A stretch of 64,000 nt of DNA. Source: Niallia circulans (GTDB taxonomy: Bacteria > Bacillota > Bacilli > Bacillales > Cytobacillaceae). The translations under genes and the position numbers were made by a program. The notes beneath the pieces are model-generated. The model was not told where the DNA came from, searched no databases, and saw only the letters and a program-made list of their open reading frames with translations. The stretch lies in the NCBI RefSeq assembly GCF_007273535.1, contig NZ_RIBP01000001.1:1364001-1428000 (forward strand), written 5' to 3'. Positions 62,267 through 64,000 of this stretch are shown here, one piece after another; positions within the stretch are counted from its first letter, which is position 1, and each line of letters begins with the position of its first letter.

Positions 62267-63234
62267 TTACACCATTTCTTCGTGCTTTTTTCCTCATTTG
62301 TACCACAAATTTTTTTCACCATTTTGTCGTGCTTTTTTTAAAACTCTTTTTGTACAAAAAACCGGTGATTTTTTTTCACCATTCTGTCGTGCTTTTTTCA
62401 CGAAAGGAAATTAATAATAAAACCGTTCTTTTTTTTCACCATTTTATCGTGCTTTTTTAAAACACATGATTTTTTTCACCATTTCTTCGTGCTTTTTTGT
62501 ACTTCAGTAAAAATAAACTGTTATTAAAGCTCTTTTTTGTGTTTTCTGCGGTTTAATGCTACCTAAATCAAGAAAACAAGTTTCTACGTGATATACGGAC
62601 GTCTCCTAATATATGCTCTAAACGAAATACTTTTTTATTAAACCGCAAATTTTTTTCACCATTTCTTCGTGCTTTTCCTGAAACTCAATAAATTTTCACC
62701 ATTTCTTCGTGTTTTTCTCCATAAATGCACCTAAATAATAAAAATAGTGTTTTTTTTTCACTATTTTATCGTGCTTTTTTTTCACTATTAGCCTTTTTAT
62801 GTGAATGTACGTAATCACTGGGTTTATCCACTTCAATTCTCAACTTTTTTTCACCATTTCTTCGTGTTTTTTTATTTTTTTCCCTATTCTATCGTGCTTT
62901 TTTTTCCCGCTTGTCAAAAGTGTAAAATTTTCACCGTTTTTTCGTGCTTAAGTATAAAAATACTAATTTTATTTTCGACAATATTCGACAAACATAGTAC
63001 CGTTCTTCGCTTTTTTTCACCATTTTATCGTGCTATTTCACTTTATTGATTTTTACTTAGAGTGAATGTACTATCTTTTCACCATTTCTTCGTGCAAAAA
63101 TATTTTTTTGTTACAAAAAAGACATTAAAAACCGCGCTATTATAGTCTTCTTCAAAAATTTTCACCATTTCTTCGTGCTTCATTATTTGTTGTAATATAG
63201 CCTTCTACATCATTTTTTCACCATTTCTTCGTGC
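62267..63234. repeat. Array of about 15 directly repeated 22-bp iterons
   Basis: The core TCACCATTTCTTCGTGC, preceded by a T run, is repeated 15 times in the same orientation. Copies begin near 62267, 62311, 62371, 62431, 62471, 62651, 62691, 62753, 62845, 62876, 62928, 63012, 63075, 63159 and 63213. Bases 4-6 of the ATTTCTTCG part vary (CTT, TGT, TAT, CTG). Several distances are multiples of 10 (60, 60, 40, 180, 40, 30, 50). It lies between the rep gene and the next plasmid-type gene. Confidence 0.92.
62493..62832. other. Putative origin core: iteron-free segment and DnaA-like box
   Basis: Between iterons 5 and 6 (62493-62650) there is an iteron-free stretch bounded by a 10-bp inverted repeat, GCGGTTTAAT (62548-62557) and ATTAAACCGC (62637-62646). 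At 62824-62832 lies TTATCCACT, one base from the DnaA box consensus. The flanks are very AT-rich. Together these fit an iteron-type replication origin. Confidence 0.6.
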
Positions 63235-63378
63235 CATTTACACCTCTTTTTTTTGGTGTATATAATAAATGATATATAAATATAGATATTAATTTAAAGA
63301 CTTCTACATACATAATTGCGACAACGTTTTTATACTCTTAAGATGACCCAAAATAAAGGGAAAGGAGGTTAAAATAAA

Positions 63379-64000
63379 GTGATTTACGAGGAAACGTATC
63401 AGTATTTATTACATAATGTATCATCTAAAGAATTTGATGTATGTCTATATTCCCTTCTGCATACTGATTGGGACGGCATTATCCAGGCACCAGCTTCTGT
63501 CATTGCAGCAAAAGCTGGTACAAAAAAGAAATACTTACGGCAGATCATACATAAATTCACATCATTTAAACGTGGAAACATCTATATTCCTGTTGAAACA
63601 GCAGAAGGAACTAAATATAAATTTAAGCGTGGACTTACACGAAATTTAGGCTTTAACAATAAGACAGATCGATATTGCAAAAAGTATTCCTTCTTTTATG
63701 AAGATTCCTTTCAAAGGCTATCAATAAATTCTAAAAGATTATTGTTAATGGCTGCATATCGTATGTCTGTACAAAAAGCGGAATCTGTTATGTTTGATTA
63801 TCACGATATCGTGCCTTCAAAATATACATATGGACATCCCTATTTTACAAAAGGCCGCCTTTATGAGGCCATTAGTGAACTCAATAACTCTGAACTTTCA
63901 AAAATAGTGAAGGTTCATTTAGTGAGCAATATTTACACTAGAAAACTAGCTGTCTCCTTTGAATTTAAACAAGGAACCTTGGATGAATTCGCAAGCAATT
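63379..64000 (+). CDS. Plasmid-type hypothetical protein, C-terminus cut by window edge
   Basis: A 207-codon frame starting from GTG at 63379 with AAAGGAGG ten bases upstream, running off the right edge. It has winged-helix-like segments (VIAAKAGTKKKYLRQIIHKF, then INSKRLLLMAAYRMSVQKAE), recalling DNA-binding plasmid proteins. No family is recognised. Its position directly after the iterons and on the same strand as the rep-like gene suggests a role in replication or its control. Confidence 0.7.
   Translation, partial: MIYEETYQYLLHNVSSKEFDVCLYSLLHTDWDGIIQAPASVIAAKAGTKKKYLRQIIHKFTSFKRGNIYIPVETAEGTKYKFKRGLTRNLGFNNKTDRYCKKYSFFYEDSFQRLSINSKRLLLMAAYRMSVQKAESVMFDYHDIVPSKYTYGHPYFTKGRLYEAISELNNSELSKIVKVHLVSNIYTRKLAVSFEFKQGTLDEFASN

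Noticed and set aside
62223..63049. Short frames (about 62223-62414 and 62801-63049) across the T-rich repeat area.
   Set aside because: They are translations of the iterons, with no ribosome sites and with repeated low-complexity Phe/Ser/Cys sequence.
62267..63234. CRISPR array.
   Set aside because: The repeat is short, spacers are irregular (about 8 to 160 bases), T-rich and not unique-length, and no cas genes are present. The rep gene next door supports iterons instead.

Overview
The window is low-GC Firmicute DNA, most likely from a Bacillaceae species (Bacillus, Niallia or a relative). Several neighbourhoods match Bacillus subtilis: a tyrZ-type tyrosyl-tRNA synthetase next to a ywaE-type MarR gene with a Tyr T-box between them, a molybdate modA-modB pair without modC beside a yvgK-type regulator, and genes of the YugP, YwmB, MpfA/YhdP and PspA types. 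Coding density, strong GGAGG-like ribosome sites and hairpin-plus-T-run terminators fit the same group. The right end carries a Rep-like gene, at least 15 directly repeated 22-bp iterons and a second plasmid-type gene. The DNA therefore looks like part of a large secondary replicon (megaplasmid or chromid) or an integrated plasmid. That is an inference, because no partition genes are in view.

Layout: 1-5.6 kb holds an LCP cell-wall ligase (cut by the window edge), a YugP zinc protease, an XRE-DUF1232 protein, several tiny membrane proteins and a zinc-ribbon gene broken by a stop codon. 4.2-11.2 kb is regulator/transporter territory (MFS, Rrf2, LysR/rhodanese, TetR, HAD phosphatase with an MFS exporter). 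11.4-13.6 kb has an ECF sigma/anti-sigma pair with a visible ECF-type promoter and a histidine phosphatase. 14.2-16.8 kb is molybdate uptake. 16.9-26.2 kb is accessory: a DUF1349 protein, a Crh-like protein lacking both phosphosites, an MFS, a divergent SDR/LysR pair, a GntR-ABC operon, an aldolase-like enzyme and two tandem maltose-type acetyltransferases. 26.3-30.4 kb is a two-component system next to a PspA envelope-stress operon. 30.5-34.5 kb is a heterodimeric ABC exporter behind a small gene with two palindromic operators.

35.2-41.1 kb is the most distinctive region: a complete lasso-peptide cluster of the paeninodin type (B2, exporter, cyclase, a 44-residue precursor that gene callers easily miss, an HPr-kinase-like peptide kinase and the PqqD-like B1). 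The putative core does not fit the normal 9-residue ring if cleavage follows the usual rule. Four copies of a 16-bp palindrome sit in front of its two transcription units. A roughly 400-bp gene-free stretch just upstream ends in a strong terminator and may encode an RNA.

42-60.5 kb is more ordinary: SRAP protein, aminotransferase, second YugP, two CNNM/CorC proteins, MerR, XRE, beta-helix protein, NAD(P)-malic enzyme, YwmB, zinc/cadmium CDF exporter, tyrZ with T-box, SDR, nitronate monooxygenase-like enzyme, HesB-like protein and a MerR-TipAS gene split by an in-frame stop. 60.5-64 kb is the replication region. Three genes look recently broken by one point change each (zinc ribbon, small exported peptide, MerR-TipAS). 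No tRNA, rRNA, CRISPR array, transposase or insertion sequence was seen.
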